Positions 34,414-43,264 of a stretch of 64,000 nucleotides of DNA are shown here, in pieces. The notes beneath the pieces were generated by a model. That model saw only the letters and a list, made by a program, of their open reading frames with translations, searched no databases and had not been told where the DNA came from. The number at the start of each line of letters is the position of its first letter. Position 1 is the stretch's first letter. The stretch comes from Actinotalea lenta (GTDB lineage Bacteria; Actinomycetota; Actinomycetes; Actinomycetales; Cellulomonadaceae), in assembly GCF_030586465.1 (NCBI RefSeq), contig NZ_JAUQYP010000001.1, positions 1,286,834 through 1,350,833 on the forward strand, read 5' to 3'. A program made the position numbers and the translations under genes.

Positions 34414-35385
34414 ATGAGTCGCAAGCGCCGCGACCGGTCCTGGCCGCCGGCTCCCGAGCCGCTGCCCAGGCCGCTCGTCGACAACCACACCCACCTGGAC
34501 CACGTCCTGGAGGTGGCAGACGGGTTCGGCTGGCGCGAGCGATCCGCGGACGGCCCCGGCCAGGAGTGGCTGGGCCGTGAGCCGGTGGCGGCGGATCATC
34601 TCCTCCGGGCCGCGGAGGTCGGGGTGGACAGGGTCGTCCAGGTGGGGTGCGACCTGCCGTCGATCGGCTGGACCCGGGAGCTGCTGTCGGGCCCGCCGCT
34701 GCCCGGTGCCCGGGTGCTGGGCGCGGTCGCGATCCACCCGAACGAGGCGGTGCTGCACGCCGGGGTGCGCGAGGTCGCGCCCGACGGCCTGGACCCGGCC
34801 CCCCGCGCCCATCACGACGTGCCGCTGGACGAGGCGATCGCCGAGGTCGCGAGGGTTGCCGCGGCCGAGCCCCGGATCCGGGCGATCGGCGAGACGGGCC
34901 TGGACCACTTCCGGGCCGGCCGGCGCGGCCGTGTGGCGCAGCGTGCGGCCTTCCGGGCTCATGTCGCGCTCGCCAAGGAGCTGGACCTCGTGCTGCAGAT
35001 CCACGACCGGGACGCGCACGCCGAGGTGGTCGACGTGCTGCTGGCCGACGGCGCACCCGCCCGCACGGTGTTCCACTGCTACTCCGGTGACGGTGCCCTG
35101 GCGGAGGTCTGCGCGGAGCACGGCTGGTACCTGTCCTTCGCCGGCCCGGTGGGGTATCCGGCGTCGGACGACCTGCGCGACGCCCTGCGCCGCACCCCGC
35201 TGGACCACCTGCTCCTCGAGACCGATGCGCCCTACCTACCGCCGCACCCGTACCGGGGGCGGCCGAACGGTCCGTACCTGGTGGCGGCGACGGCGGCCAC
35301 GGTCGCCGAGGAGCTCGGCTGGGACCTGGGCGCGCTGTGCGACCGGGTGAGCGCGACCAGCGAGGAGCTGTACGGGCCCTGGTGA
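34414..35385 (+). CDS. tatD: TatD-family metal-dependent deoxyribonuclease
   Basis: A 323-residue TIM-barrel hydrolase with metal ligands in VDNHTHLDHVLE (about 24-35), an IGETGLDHFRAG block with the conserved Glu and Asp (about 161-172), LQIHDRDAH (about 199), FHCYSGD (about 224) and the final LETDAPYLPPHPYRG. TatD enzymes act as 3'-5' DNases in DNA repair and quality control. Starts 10 bases after metG, so the two are likely co-transcribed; the pair also precedes rpfB in Mycobacterium. Confidence 0.93.
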   Translation: MSRKRRDRSWPPAPEPLPRPLVDNHTHLDHVLEVADGFGWRERSADGPGQEWLGREPVAADHLLRAAEVGVDRVVQVGCDLPSIGWTRELLSGPPLPGARVLGAVAIHPNEAVLHAGVREVAPDGLDPAPRAHHDVPLDEAIAEVARVAAAEPRIRAIGETGLDHFRAGRRGRVAQRAAFRAHVALAKELDLVLQIHDRDAHAEVVDVLLADGAPARTVFHCYSGDGALAEVCAEHGWYLSFAGPVGYPASDDLRDALRRTPLDHLLLETDAPYLPPHPYRGRPNGPYLVAATAATVAEELGWDLGALCDRVSATSEELYGPW

Positions 35386-35495
35386 CGTCCGGGTGAGACT
35401 GGGACGGCCCCGGTGGAAGGTCCGCTTCGCCTCTCTTCTGCACGACTCTCGGCCACTCGACGCGCCGACGACTACCACCATCGTGTCCGTTCCGT

Positions 35496-35501
35496 TACCG
35501 T
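35496..35501 (+). promoter_or_regulatory. Candidate -10 box before the first rpfB-like gene
   Basis: TACCGT within TCCGTTACCGTC, about 44 bases before the chosen GTG. The same GTTAC(G/C)GTC core occurs in the promoter of the second rpfB-like gene (36813-36821). A clear -35 is not seen. Confidence 0.4.
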
Positions 35502-35544
35502 CAGGAGGTCTTGGACTGCCCGCTCCCCTCCGAACGGATACCGA

Positions 35545-36723
35545 GTGCCTGTGTCGCCCCTGCCCCGACGCCCGCGCGACAGGCGCGCCGGCGTGCGGAT
35601 CGGGGTGCAGGCAGCGGTGCTGGCCGCCGTCGTCGCCGGCACCACAGGGTTCACGACGTTGCACAAGCAGGTGCTCGTCCAGGTCGACGGGCACACGGTC
35701 GCCGTGACGGGTTTCGGCCGCACCGTGGGTGACGTGCTGGCCGGCGGCCACATCGCGGTCGCCGACGGTGACGCCGTGGTCCCTGGGCTGGACCAGGCGG
35801 TGGGAAACGGCGACACGATCGTCGTCGAGCACGGTCAGCAGGTGCATGTCGAGGTGGACGGGCAGCGCCGCACGCTGTGGACCACGGCCCGCACCGTGGG
35901 CGGGGTGGTCGACGAGCTGGGCCTGCGCGATGCGCGCGCCTCGGCCCTGCGGTCCTCCGCCGTCGGCCGCGGCGTGCTGCGGGTCTCGACCCCCAAGGAC
36001 GTCCGGGTCGCCGTGGACGGGGCCACGCACGAGGTGCACACGGCGGCCTCGACCGTGCGTGAGGTCCTCGCGGACGCCGGCGTCGTGCTCGGCGCGCACG
36101 ACCTGGTCTCGGTCCCGTTGGACACGACCGTGGTCGACGGGCTGGTCGTCATGGTCACCAGGGTCACGACCGAGGTGCGCACGAGGACGGTCACGGTGCC
36201 GTTCTCGACCGTCAAGCAGGACGACGCCTCGATCATGCAGGGCACGCAGGTCGTGGCCAGCGCCGGCTCCGAAGGGCGCGAGGTGGAGACCTACGAGGCG
36301 TACCTCGTGGGCGGGGCCGAGGTCGGCAGGACGGTGCTGACGCGGTCCGTGCTGGCCACACCGGTCGACCGGGTCATCAAGGTCGGGACCAAGCAGCTCC
36401 CACAGGTCGCCGCGGTGGCTCCGGGCACGGCGCGCGCGATCGGCCTGCAGCTCGTGCTCGCCCGCGGCTGGTCGCAGCAGGAGTTCGCCTGCCTGGACTC
36501 GCTGTGGACGCGGGAGAGCAACTGGCGGGTCGACGCCCACAACGTCTCCAGCGGGGCCTATGGCATCCCGCAGGCCCTGCCGGGATCCAAGATGGGGTCC
36601 GTCGGTGCCGACTGGCGGACGAACCCGGCGACCCAGATCACCTGGGGCCTGAACTACATCGCCGGCCGCTACGGCACGCCGTGCGCCGCCTGGGCGTTCT
36701 CCAACGCCCACCACTGGTACTAG
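35545..36723 (+). CDS. RpfB-like cell-wall protein: DUF348 repeats, G5 domain and SLT-type lytic transglycosylase end
   Basis: A 392-residue exported protein. A membrane or signal helix (about 18-38) precedes three DUF348 repeats (about 39-205), a G5 domain (about 205-285) and a C-terminal domain with LDSLWTRESNWRVDAHNVSSGAYGIPQALPGSKM, the catalytic-Glu-containing fold found in SLT enzymes and aggregation-promoting factors, ending AWAFSNAHHWY. It therefore shares the wall-binding arm of RpfB but carries a different muralytic module from its neighbour. GTG 35545 is chosen because it precedes the basic start of the membrane segment; GTG 35551 is an alternative and the ribosome-binding site is poor. 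Confidence 0.85.
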   Translation: MPVSPLPRRPRDRRAGVRIGVQAAVLAAVVAGTTGFTTLHKQVLVQVDGHTVAVTGFGRTVGDVLAGGHIAVADGDAVVPGLDQAVGNGDTIVVEHGQQVHVEVDGQRRTLWTTARTVGGVVDELGLRDARASALRSSAVGRGVLRVSTPKDVRVAVDGATHEVHTAASTVREVLADAGVVLGAHDLVSVPLDTTVVDGLVVMVTRVTTEVRTRTVTVPFSTVKQDDASIMQGTQVVASAGSEGREVETYEAYLVGGAEVGRTVLTRSVLATPVDRVIKVGTKQLPQVAAVAPGTARAIGLQLVLARGWSQQEFACLDSLWTRESNWRVDAHNVSSGAYGIPQALPGSKMGSVGADWRTNPATQITWGLNYIAGRYGTPCAAWAFSNAHHWY

Positions 36724-36789
36724 GAGCGAGCGCGGCCCGGTCTCGACGGACTGTGTGCGCGATCTCCACAGCCCTCTCACACCAGGGGT

Positions 36790-36820
36790 TTGACACCCTA
36801 GGTCACGATTCGGTTACGGT
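36790..36820 (+). promoter_or_regulatory. Sigma-70-type promoter of rpfB
   Basis: TTGACA (36790-36795) and TACGGT (36815-36820) with 19 bases between, or GTTACG with 17. The start would be near 36827, giving a leader of about 165 bases to the GTG at 36994. Long leaders before rpf genes are known sites of regulation, but no described riboswitch is evident in this one. Confidence 0.6.
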
Positions 36821-36993
36821 CGGTGTGTCATCCCACGGGTGACCGACCATCGCGATCCACGCGGTGGTGAGACGGCCGGATCAGGGAGTCCGGACCAGCC
36901 GCGGGCCGTCGAGCCCATCCCCCCTTCACGACCGGCTGGGCGCTGCGTGCGCACCTTCTCCCTGTGCCCGGATGGAACGACGACAGGAACCTC

Positions 36994-38172
36994 GTGCGCT
37001 TCTCCCTCCGACGCACTCAGACGCAGCAGCCCGCGCCCGACGGCGCGACCGACCTCCCCACTCCCGACGACTCCCGCCGTCGACGCCGTATCCCGATCGT
37101 GCTCGCCACCACCGGCGCCCTCGTGCTGGCCGGCGCGGGCGTGGCGTTCGCCCAGGCCCACAAGACCGTCACCCTCGACGTCGACGGTCAGCGCGAGCAG
37201 GTCTCCACGTTCGCCGGCACCGTCTCGGGCCTGCTCGGCGACCAGGCCGTGACGATCGGCACGCACGACGCACTGACGCCGACCGCCTCCACTGCGCTGT
37301 CCGACGGGGCCACGATCGTGGTCCGGCACGCGCACCGCGTGCAGGTCAGCGTGGACGGGGCGACCAGCACGGTCTGGTCCACCGCCCTGTCCGCCGCCGA
37401 CGCGCTCGGCGCCCTCCAGGCGCGCGGCTCGGACGTCGCCCTCGTGCCGGCGCGGTCCACCACCGGCCGGGTCGCGCTGCCGCTGCGTCTGGCCGCCGCG
37501 GGTACGGTCGACGTGCTCGCCGACGGCTCGACCTCGACGGTGTCGGCGACCGGGGACGTGGCGTCCGCGCTCGCGGCCGCGAAGGTCAGCGTCGGCCCGC
37601 GCGACCGCGTCCTGGTGCACACCGTCGACGGCCGGCTGACCGTGCAGGTCCAGCGCGTCGTGGTCGAGGACAAGACCGAGACGTCGCCGGTGGACTTCTC
37701 CACCACGACCCGCAAGACGTCGGCGCTGTACACCGGCCAGAAGCGGACCGTCCGCAAGGGCGAGCCGGGGGTGCGCACCGTCGTGTACCGCGTGACCACC
37801 GTGGACGGCAAGGAGACCGAGCGCACCAAGGTCAGCGACGAGGTCACCCAGGCTCCGGTCGACGCGGTGGTCGAGGTCGGGACCAAGGCTCGCCCGGCCC
37901 GACCCGCCCCGGTGGTGAGCTCGCCCGTCGGCGGTGACGTCTGGGCGGCGCTGGCCCAGTGCGAGTCCGGCGGCAACCCGCGGGCGGTGTCCTCCAACGG
38001 GCTCTACTACGGCCTGTACCAGTTCACGGTCGGCACGTGGCAGGCCATGGGCGGCTCGGGGCTGCCCTCGCAGGCCTCGCCCGCCGAGCAGACCGCACGC
38101 GCCAAGGCGCTGCAGGCGCGGTCCGGCTGGGGCCAGTGGCCCGCGTGCTCGCTCAAGCTCGGCCTGCGCTGA
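36994..38172 (+). CDS. rpfB: Resuscitation-promoting factor RpfB
   Basis: A 392-residue exported protein: membrane or signal helix (about 33-53), DUF348 repeats (about 55-225), G5 domain (about 225-300) and the Rpf transglycosylase domain (about 315-392) with VWAALAQCESGGNPRAVSSNGLYYGLYQFTVGTWQAMGG, where the Glu of CESGG is catalytic. It cleaves peptidoglycan and stimulates regrowth of dormant cells in Mycobacterium and Micrococcus. GTG at 36994 has AGGA six bases upstream; an in-frame GTG at 36964 lacks one. Followed by rsmA and ispE, the same order as in Mycobacterium. Confidence 0.92.
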   Translation: MRFSLRRTQTQQPAPDGATDLPTPDDSRRRRRIPIVLATTGALVLAGAGVAFAQAHKTVTLDVDGQREQVSTFAGTVSGLLGDQAVTIGTHDALTPTASTALSDGATIVVRHAHRVQVSVDGATSTVWSTALSAADALGALQARGSDVALVPARSTTGRVALPLRLAAAGTVDVLADGSTSTVSATGDVASALAAAKVSVGPRDRVLVHTVDGRLTVQVQRVVVEDKTETSPVDFSTTTRKTSALYTGQKRTVRKGEPGVRTVVYRVTTVDGKETERTKVSDEVTQAPVDAVVEVGTKARPARPAPVVSSPVGGDVWAALAQCESGGNPRAVSSNGLYYGLYQFTVGTWQAMGGSGLPSQASPAEQTARAKALQARSGWGQWPACSLKLGLR

Positions 38173-38183
38173 CGGCACCCGTT

Positions 38184-38219
38184 CGACGGCCCGGTCCCGC
38201 TCGCGGGGCCGGGCCGTCG
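38184..38219 (+). terminator. Strong hairpin after rpfB
   Basis: CGACGGCCCGG...CCGGGCCGTCG forms a stem of about 16 pairs with one T-G wobble and a small loop (CGCTCGCG region), 12 bases past the rpfB stop and just before the rsmA promoter. Confidence 0.75.
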
Positions 38220-38227
38220 CGTCCCGG

Positions 38228-38233
38228 TAGGTT
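38228..38233 (+). promoter_or_regulatory. Leaderless-type -10 box before rsmA
   Basis: TAGGTT ends 6 bases before the GTG at 38240, immediately after the rpfB terminator. Confidence 0.6.
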
Positions 38234-38239
38234 CGTGGC

Positions 38240-39118
38240 GTGACCGACCCCCTGCTGGGCCCCTCCGCGGTGCGCGCGCTCGCCGCGAGCATCGGCGCGC
38301 GGCCCACCAAGACGCTCGGGCAGAACTTCGTCGTCGACCCCGGCACCGTGCGACGCATCGTGCGGACCGCGCGGGTCGCGCCGGGCGAGCGCGTCGTGGA
38401 GGTGGGCCCGGGGCTGGGCTCGCTCACCCTGGGGCTGCTCGAGGCCGGTGCGTCCGTGGTCGCCGTCGAGATCGACCCGGTGCTCGCGACCCGGCTCCCC
38501 GCCACGGTCGCGGAGCGGCTGCCGGAGGCCGCAGATCGGCTCACCGTGGTCGGTGCGGACGCGTTGCGGGTCACCGAGCTGCCCGGCGCGCCGCCGACCG
38601 CGCTCGTGGCCAACCTGCCCTACAACGTGGCGGTCCCCGTGCTGCTGGCGTTCCTGGAGCGGTTCAGCACGCTCCGGCGCGGTCTGGTGATGGTGCAGGC
38701 CGAGGTGGCCGACCGGCTCGTGGCCGGTCCGGGCTCGCGCACCTACGGTGTCCCGTCGGTCAAGACCGCGTGGTACGCGCACGCTCGCCCCGCCGGCGTG
38801 GTGGGGCGGGCCACGTTCTGGCCGGTGCCTCGGGTCGACTCGGCGCTGGTCGCCTGGGACCGGCACGAGCCCCCGCCCGGCGACCGTGATCAGGTGTTCG
38901 CGCTGGTCGACGCCGCGTTCGCCCAGCGCCGCAAGATGCTGCGGGCCGCCCTTGCCGACGCCGCCGGGTCCGGTGCGGTCGCCTCCGCGGCTCTGACCGC
39001 CGCAGGGGTCGATCCGACCGAGCGTGGTGAACGGCTCGGTGTCGAGCAGTTCGCGGCGGTCGCCCGGGCGCTCGCCGACGCGGGCGTCGTGGTCGCGAGC
39101 CGGCGCCCGAGGTCGTGA
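38240..39118 (+). CDS. rsmA: 16S rRNA (adenine1518-N6/adenine1519-N6)-dimethyltransferase
   Basis: KsgA/RsmA dimethylates two adjacent adenines near the 3' end of 16S rRNA late in 30S assembly. The 292-residue protein shows [19 protein letters not shown] (about 19-37), the SAM site [19 protein letters not shown] (about 54-72), [13 protein letters not shown] (NLPY catalytic motif, about 116-128) and the C-terminal helical [11 protein letters not shown] block. Starts at a GTG with a TAGGTT box. Confidence 0.96.
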   Translation: MTDPLLGPSAVRALAASIGARPTKTLGQNFVVDPGTVRRIVRTARVAPGERVVEVGPGLGSLTLGLLEAGASVVAVEIDPVLATRLPATVAERLPEAADRLTVVGADALRVTELPGAPPTALVANLPYNVAVPVLLAFLERFSTLRRGLVMVQAEVADRLVAGPGSRTYGVPSVKTAWYAHARPAGVVGRATFWPVPRVDSALVAWDRHEPPPGDRDQVFALVDAAFAQRRKMLRAALADAAGSGAVASAALTAAGVDPTERGERLGVEQFAAVARALADAGVVVASRRPRS

Positions 39119-39152
39119 GCGTGGCCCTCGTGGACGTGCCAGAGTGGGGCGC

Positions 39153-40055
39153 GTGAGCATCCCCGACGCCGTGACCGTCCGTGCGCCAGGCAAGCTCAAC
39201 CTGAGCCTCGGCGTGGGTCGCCGACGCCCGGACGGCTTCCACCCGCTGGCCACCGTCTTCCAGGCGGTCTCGGTCTACGAGGAGGTCACCGCGACGGCCG
39301 CCGACGCCATGAGCCTCACGGTGGAGGGCGCCGACGCGGACCGTGTCCCGACGGACGAGTCCAACCTCGCCTGGCGCGCCGCGCTGCTCGTGGCTCAGGA
39401 CGTGGGCATGGAGCCCCTGGTGCGGCTGCACGTGCGCAAACGGGTCCCGGTCGCGGGCGGGATGGCCGGCGGCTCAGCGGACGCCGCCGCGGCGCTCCTG
39501 GCCTGCGACGCGCTGTGGGGCGCCGGGCTCAGCAAGGACCGCCTCGTGGAGCTGGCCGCGGAGCTGGGGTCGGACGTGCCGTTCGTGCTGCTCGGGCACA
39601 CCGCGGTGGGCACGCAGCGCGGCGACCTGCTCAGCCCCGCGCTGTGCCGGGGGCGCTACCACTGGGCCCTGGCCACCCGGCGCGCGGGCCTGTCCACAGC
39701 TGACGTCTACCGGCGGTTCGACGAGCTCGTCGACCCGGGGACGCGGGACCCGGAGCCCGACCGGGACCTGCTCGTGGCGCTGCGCGCGGCGGACCTGGCC
39801 GCCGTGGGCCGCTGTCTGGGCAACGACCTGCAGGCGGCGGCCCTGGAGCTCGCTCCGGAGCTCGAGCGGACCCTGGACGCGGCGACCCGGGCCGGGGCGC
39901 TCGGCGCCGTGGTGACCGGTTCGGGCCCCACCGTGGCGGCCCTCGGGCGCAGCCGGCGGCACGCGACCGAGCTGGCCACGGCGATGCGCGCGGCCGGCGA
40001 GGCCGACCAGACGCTCACGGTCGTCGGGCCTGTGGCGGGGGCTCGCGCGCAGTGA
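39153..40055 (+). CDS. ispE: 4-diphosphocytidyl-2-C-methyl-D-erythritol kinase
   Basis: Fourth enzyme of the MEP isoprenoid pathway; a GHMP kinase. The 300-residue protein has VRAPGKLNLSLGVGRRRPDGFH (about 9-30), the ATP loop VPVAGGMAGGSADAAAALLA (about 97-116), SDVPFVLLGHTA and the late GAVVTGSGPTVAAL. The GTG at 39153 fits the family's N-terminus. It follows rsmA by 34 bases, as in many actinobacteria, and overlaps the ABC-F gene by GTGA. Confidence 0.95.
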   Translation: MSIPDAVTVRAPGKLNLSLGVGRRRPDGFHPLATVFQAVSVYEEVTATAADAMSLTVEGADADRVPTDESNLAWRAALLVAQDVGMEPLVRLHVRKRVPVAGGMAGGSADAAAALLACDALWGAGLSKDRLVELAAELGSDVPFVLLGHTAVGTQRGDLLSPALCRGRYHWALATRRAGLSTADVYRRFDELVDPGTRDPEPDRDLLVALRAADLAAVGRCLGNDLQAAALELAPELERTLDAATRAGALGAVVTGSGPTVAALGRSRRHATELATAMRAAGEADQTLTVVGPVAGARAQ

Positions 40056-41833
40056 GCCACCTGCTCGGTCTGGACGCGGTGGGCCTCGCGGTCGGCACCC
40101 GCACCCTGCTGGACGGGCTGAGCCTCGGCCTGGACGACGGCGACCGGGTGGGCGTGCTCGGCCCCAACGGCGCGGGCAAGTCGACCCTGCTGCGCATCGT
40201 CGCACGGCGCCAGGAGCCCGACGTCGGCCGGGTCACGCACGTCGGCGGCCTGCGGGTGGGACTCCTCGACCAACGCGACCCGGAGGTCGCGGGCACGGTG
40301 CTGGACCTCGTGCACGGCTCCGCTGCGGAGCACACCTGGGCGTCGGACGCCGCGGTGCGCCAGGTCCACGCCGGTCTGCTGGCCGACGTCGACCTGGGCG
40401 CCCCGGTCTCGACGCTGTCCGGCGGCCAGCGGCGTCGCGTGGCACTGGCCGCGCTGCTCGTGCAGCGCCCCGACGTGCTGCTGCTGGACGAGCCCACCAA
40501 CCATCTGGACGTCGAGGGCGTCGCGTGGCTCGCCGACCACCTGGTCCGTCGGTACTCGGGCACCGGTGCGCTGGTCGTGGTGACGCACGACCGGTGGTTC
40601 CTGGACGCGGTGTGCACCCGGACCTGGGAGGTGGTGGGCAACGGCGACGTCAGCCCGCTGGACGGCGGCTACGCGGCGTGGGTGCTGGCCCGTGCCGAGC
40701 GGGCCCGTACGGCCCAGGTCACGGCGGAGAAGCGCGCCAACGCGCTGCGCAAGGAGCTGGCCTGGCTGCGCCGAGGCGCCCCGGCGCGCACCAGCAAGCC
40801 GCGCTTCCGGCTGGACGCCGCGGCGGCGCTGATCGCGGACGAGCCGCCGCCGCGGGACGCCCTGGAGCTGACCCGTCTGGCCACCGCCCGGCAGGGCAAG
40901 GACGTGCTGGACCTCGAGGGCGCCACGATCGGCTACCCGAGCGCACCGCCGCTGCTGACGGACGTGACCTGGCGGTTGGGCCCGGGCGAACGCTGGGGCG
41001 TGGTGGGCGTCAACGGCGCGGGCAAGACCTCGCTGCTGCGCGTGCTCGACGGCTCGCTCGCCCCGGTGCGCGGCCGGGTCAAGCGTGGCAAGACGGCCGT
41101 GGTCGCGACGCTGTCCCAGGACGTCGCCGAGCTGGACGCACTCGGCGGTCTGCGCGCCGTCGAGGTGGTCGAGCGGGAGCGCCGTCGCACCACCGTCGGC
41201 GGGGCGGAGCTCACGGCCGCCCAGCTCGTCGAGCGACTCGGCTTCACCCGGGAGCGCGCGTTCACCCCGGTGCGGGACCTGTCCGGCGGCGAGCGGCGCC
41301 GGCTCGCCCTGCTTCGCCTCATGGTCGGCGAGCCGAACCTCCTGCTGCTCGACGAGCCGACCAACGACCTCGACACCGACACGTTGGCCGCCGTGGAGGA
41401 CCTGCTGGACGGCTGGCCCGGGACGCTCGTGGTGGTCTCGCACGACCGCTACCTGCTGGAGCGGGTGTGCGACCGGCAGGTGGCCCTCCTGGGTGACGGC
41501 GCCCTGCGCGACCTGCCCGGGGGAGTCGAGCAGTACCTGGAGCTGCGGCGGCAGGCGGCCCAGGAGCAGGCCGCACCGGAGCCGGAGCAGGACCGTCAGT
41601 CCGGGCGATCCGCCACCCCCGCGCAGTCGCGCCAGGCGCGCAAGGACCTGGCGCGGATCGAGCGGCGTCTGGACCGGTTGGCCGGCGAGGTCGAGCGGCT
41701 GCACGTCGCGATGGTCGACAGCGCCGTGGACCACGAGGCGTTGCTGGCGCTGGACGCGCAGCTGCGCGAGCTCGAGGCGGAGCGTGAGCGCCTCGAGGAG
41801 GAGTGGCTGGCCGCGGCCGAGGCCGCGGGCTGA
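40052..41833 (+). CDS. ABC-F family ATPase (Uup/EttA-like)
   Basis: A 593-residue soluble protein with two ATP-binding cassettes and no membrane helix. Cassette 1: GPNGAGKST (about 37), LSGGQRRRVALAALL, LLLDEPTNHLD. A charged linker (about 215-275) is the P-site tRNA interaction motif region of ABC-F proteins. Cassette 2: GVNGAGKTS (about 322), LSGGERRRLALLRL, LLLDEPTNDLD. The C-terminus (about 525-593) is a coiled coil, as in Uup. ABC-F proteins act on ribosomes in translation or antibiotic protection. In actinobacteria this copy next to ispE is a housekeeping one. Confidence 0.92.
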   Translation: MSHLLGLDAVGLAVGTRTLLDGLSLGLDDGDRVGVLGPNGAGKSTLLRIVARRQEPDVGRVTHVGGLRVGLLDQRDPEVAGTVLDLVHGSAAEHTWASDAAVRQVHAGLLADVDLGAPVSTLSGGQRRRVALAALLVQRPDVLLLDEPTNHLDVEGVAWLADHLVRRYSGTGALVVVTHDRWFLDAVCTRTWEVVGNGDVSPLDGGYAAWVLARAERARTAQVTAEKRANALRKELAWLRRGAPARTSKPRFRLDAAAALIADEPPPRDALELTRLATARQGKDVLDLEGATIGYPSAPPLLTDVTWRLGPGERWGVVGVNGAGKTSLLRVLDGSLAPVRGRVKRGKTAVVATLSQDVAELDALGGLRAVEVVERERRRTTVGGAELTAAQLVERLGFTRERAFTPVRDLSGGERRRLALLRLMVGEPNLLLLDEPTNDLDTDTLAAVEDLLDGWPGTLVVVSHDRYLLERVCDRQVALLGDGALRDLPGGVEQYLELRRQAAQEQAAPEPEQDRQSGRSATPAQSRQARKDLARIERRLDRLAGEVERLHVAMVDSAVDHEALLALDAQLRELEAERERLEEEWLAAAEAAG

Positions 41834-41835
41834 CG

Positions 41836-42324
41836 TCAGGCGTCGAAGGGCGCGACGAGCTCGCGCAGCAGATCCGCGAGCCGGGCGCGCTCGGCAGGCG
41901 GCAGAGCGCCGAGCAGGGACCGCTCGACGTCCAGCAGGTCGGCCATCGCGCCGTCCACGACGGTGCGGCCGGACGGCGTGAGGCGGACCAGAACGCCGCG
42001 CCGGTCGGCCGGAGCAGGACGCCGCTCGACCAGACGGCGTGCCTCGAGGCGGTCGATCCGGTTGGTCATGGTGCCGCTCGTCACCAGGGTCTGGGTCACC
42101 AGGGCGCCCGGGGAGAGCTCGTACGGCTCGCCAGCGCGGCGCAGGGCGGACAGCACGTCGAACTCCCACTGCTCCAGGCCGTGCCCGTCGAAGGCCCGCG
42201 CCCTGGCCAGGTCGAGGTGCCGCGCCAGCCGGCTGATGCGGGACAGCACGGCCAGCGGCGCCACGTCGAGGTCGGGGCGCTCGCGGCGCCACGCCTCGAT
42301 GATCCGGTCGACCTCGTCGATCAC
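41836..42324 (-). CDS. MarR-family transcriptional regulator
   Basis: A 162-residue winged-helix protein: LEQWEFDVLSALRRAGEPYELSPGALVTQTLVTSGTMTNRIDRLEARRLVERRPAPADRRGVLVRLTPSGRTVVD is a complete MarR DNA-binding domain with the DRR wing. GTG at 42324 precedes the first dimerisation helix; upstream sequence in the same frame is Arg/Pro-rich and not protein-like. It lies 16 bases after the TetR gene on the same strand, so the two are probably co-transcribed; it converges with the ABC-F gene. No effector or target is evident. Confidence 0.9.
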   Translation of the reverse strand: MIDEVDRIIEAWRRERPDLDVAPLAVLSRISRLARHLDLARARAFDGHGLEQWEFDVLSALRRAGEPYELSPGALVTQTLVTSGTMTNRIDRLEARRLVERRPAPADRRGVLVRLTPSGRTVVDGAMADLLDVERSLLGALPPAERARLADLLRELVAPFDA

Positions 42325-42340
42325 CGTCGGCCCGCCGGGC

Positions 42341-43021
42341 TCACGACGTCCGCCCGTCCCGACCGGTCGCTGCGCGCCCGTTGCCGCGCACCGCGGCAGG
42401 CATCGCACCGCGCAGGGTCGGGCTGCGCTGCAGGCCGGCGAGCCCGTTCCAGGCGAGGTTGACCAGGTGGGCGGCGACCTCGGCCTTCTGGGGCTTACGG
42501 GCATCCAGCCAGTACTGACCGGTGAGCGCCACCATGCCCACCAGCATCTGTGCGTAGATCGGCGCGGTCCGGGCGTCCAGGCCGCGCCGGGTGAACTGGT
42601 CCGCGAGCAGGTGCTCGACCTGCATCGCGACGTCGCCGATCAAGCTGGAGAACGTCCCGGTGGACTGGGTGACGGGGGAGTCGCGCACCAGGATCCGGAA
42701 GCCGTCCGTCGAGGACTCGATGTAGTCCAGCAGAGCCAGTGCGGTGCGCTCGACCAGCACCTGGGGGTGGCCGCCCGCCTCGAGAGCCCCGGTCAGGGCT
42801 CCGGTCAGGGCCTGGATCTCCCGGTCGACGACGACGGCGTACACGCCCTCCTTGCCGCCGAAGTGCTCGTAGACCACGGGCTTGGAGACTCCCGCGCGGG
42901 AGGCGATCTCCTCCACGCTGGTCTGGTCGAACCCCTTCTCCGCGAACAGCCGGCGCGAGACGTCGAGCAGCTGCTCGCGTCGCTGCGCCGCCGTCATGCG
43001 GGTCCTAGGGGTGCTGGCCAC
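42341..43021 (-). CDS. TetR-family transcriptional regulator
   Basis: A 226-residue regulator. The N-terminal helix-turn-helix reads RREQLLDVSRRLFAEKGFDQTSVEEIASRAGVSKPVVYEHFGGKEGVYAVVVDRE, the standard TetR domain, followed by an all-helical ligand domain (about 65-215) with DSPVTQSTGTFSSLIGDVAMQVEHLL, as in a widespread actinobacterial TetR group. GTG at 43021 is preferred as a CATGAT box lies 6 bases ahead; ATG 42997 is an alternative. Ligand unknown. Confidence 0.9.
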   Translation of the reverse strand: MASTPRTRMTAAQRREQLLDVSRRLFAEKGFDQTSVEEIASRAGVSKPVVYEHFGGKEGVYAVVVDREIQALTGALTGALEAGGHPQVLVERTALALLDYIESSTDGFRILVRDSPVTQSTGTFSSLIGDVAMQVEHLLADQFTRRGLDARTAPIYAQMLVGMVALTGQYWLDARKPQKAEVAAHLVNLAWNGLAGLQRSPTLRGAMPAAVRGNGRAATGRDGRTS

Positions 43022-43103
43022 CCGCCCATCATGCCGTGACCGGGTGGCACCTGCTGGCAGACTGGCCCGGCGGCACCGTGCTCCGACGGGCACCGGGTGC
43101 CGG

Positions 43104-43175
43104 TCCGCCCTGGTGTAACGGCAGCACGCAGGCCTTTGGAGCCTTGCGGTCCAGGTTCGAATCCTGGGGGCGGAG
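43104..43175 (+). tRNA. tRNA-Gln (anticodon TTG)
   Basis: A 72-base cloverleaf: acceptor TCCGCCC pairs with GGGCGGA, anticodon loop CTTTGGA (anticodon TTG) on stem AGGC/GCCT, T arm CCAGG-TTCGAAT-CCTGG, discriminator G. The outermost anticodon-stem pair (C-T) is a mismatch. CCA is not encoded. Confidence 0.95.
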
Positions 43176-43218
43176 CCGCGTGCGAGGCCCCGCGGTCTCC
43201 GAGCCCGCGACGCGACGG

Positions 43219-43224
43219 TAGAGT
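43219..43224 (+). promoter_or_regulatory. -10 box of the glmU operon
   Basis: TAGAGT; transcription from about 43231 gives a 34-base leader with CGGGAG (43254-43259) ahead of the GTG at 43265. Confidence 0.55.
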
Positions 43225-43264
43225 GGCCGCGGCCGTCCTCGCTGGTGAACCGACGGGAGTCCTG

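Noticed and set aside
36827-36993. Possible ydaO (c-di-AMP) riboswitch in the rpfB leader, because GACAGGAACCTCGTGCGC near the start resembles that motif's 3' end
   Set aside because: The other conserved blocks of the class (the GGGGGAACC and GGGGTGAATC type segments) are not found, and the match overlaps the ribosome-binding site and start codon of rpfB, which explains AGGA and GTG.
43058-43063. CAGACT as a -10 box for tRNA-Gln
   Set aside because: The match is weak and about 40 bases upstream with no -35; not strong enough to list.
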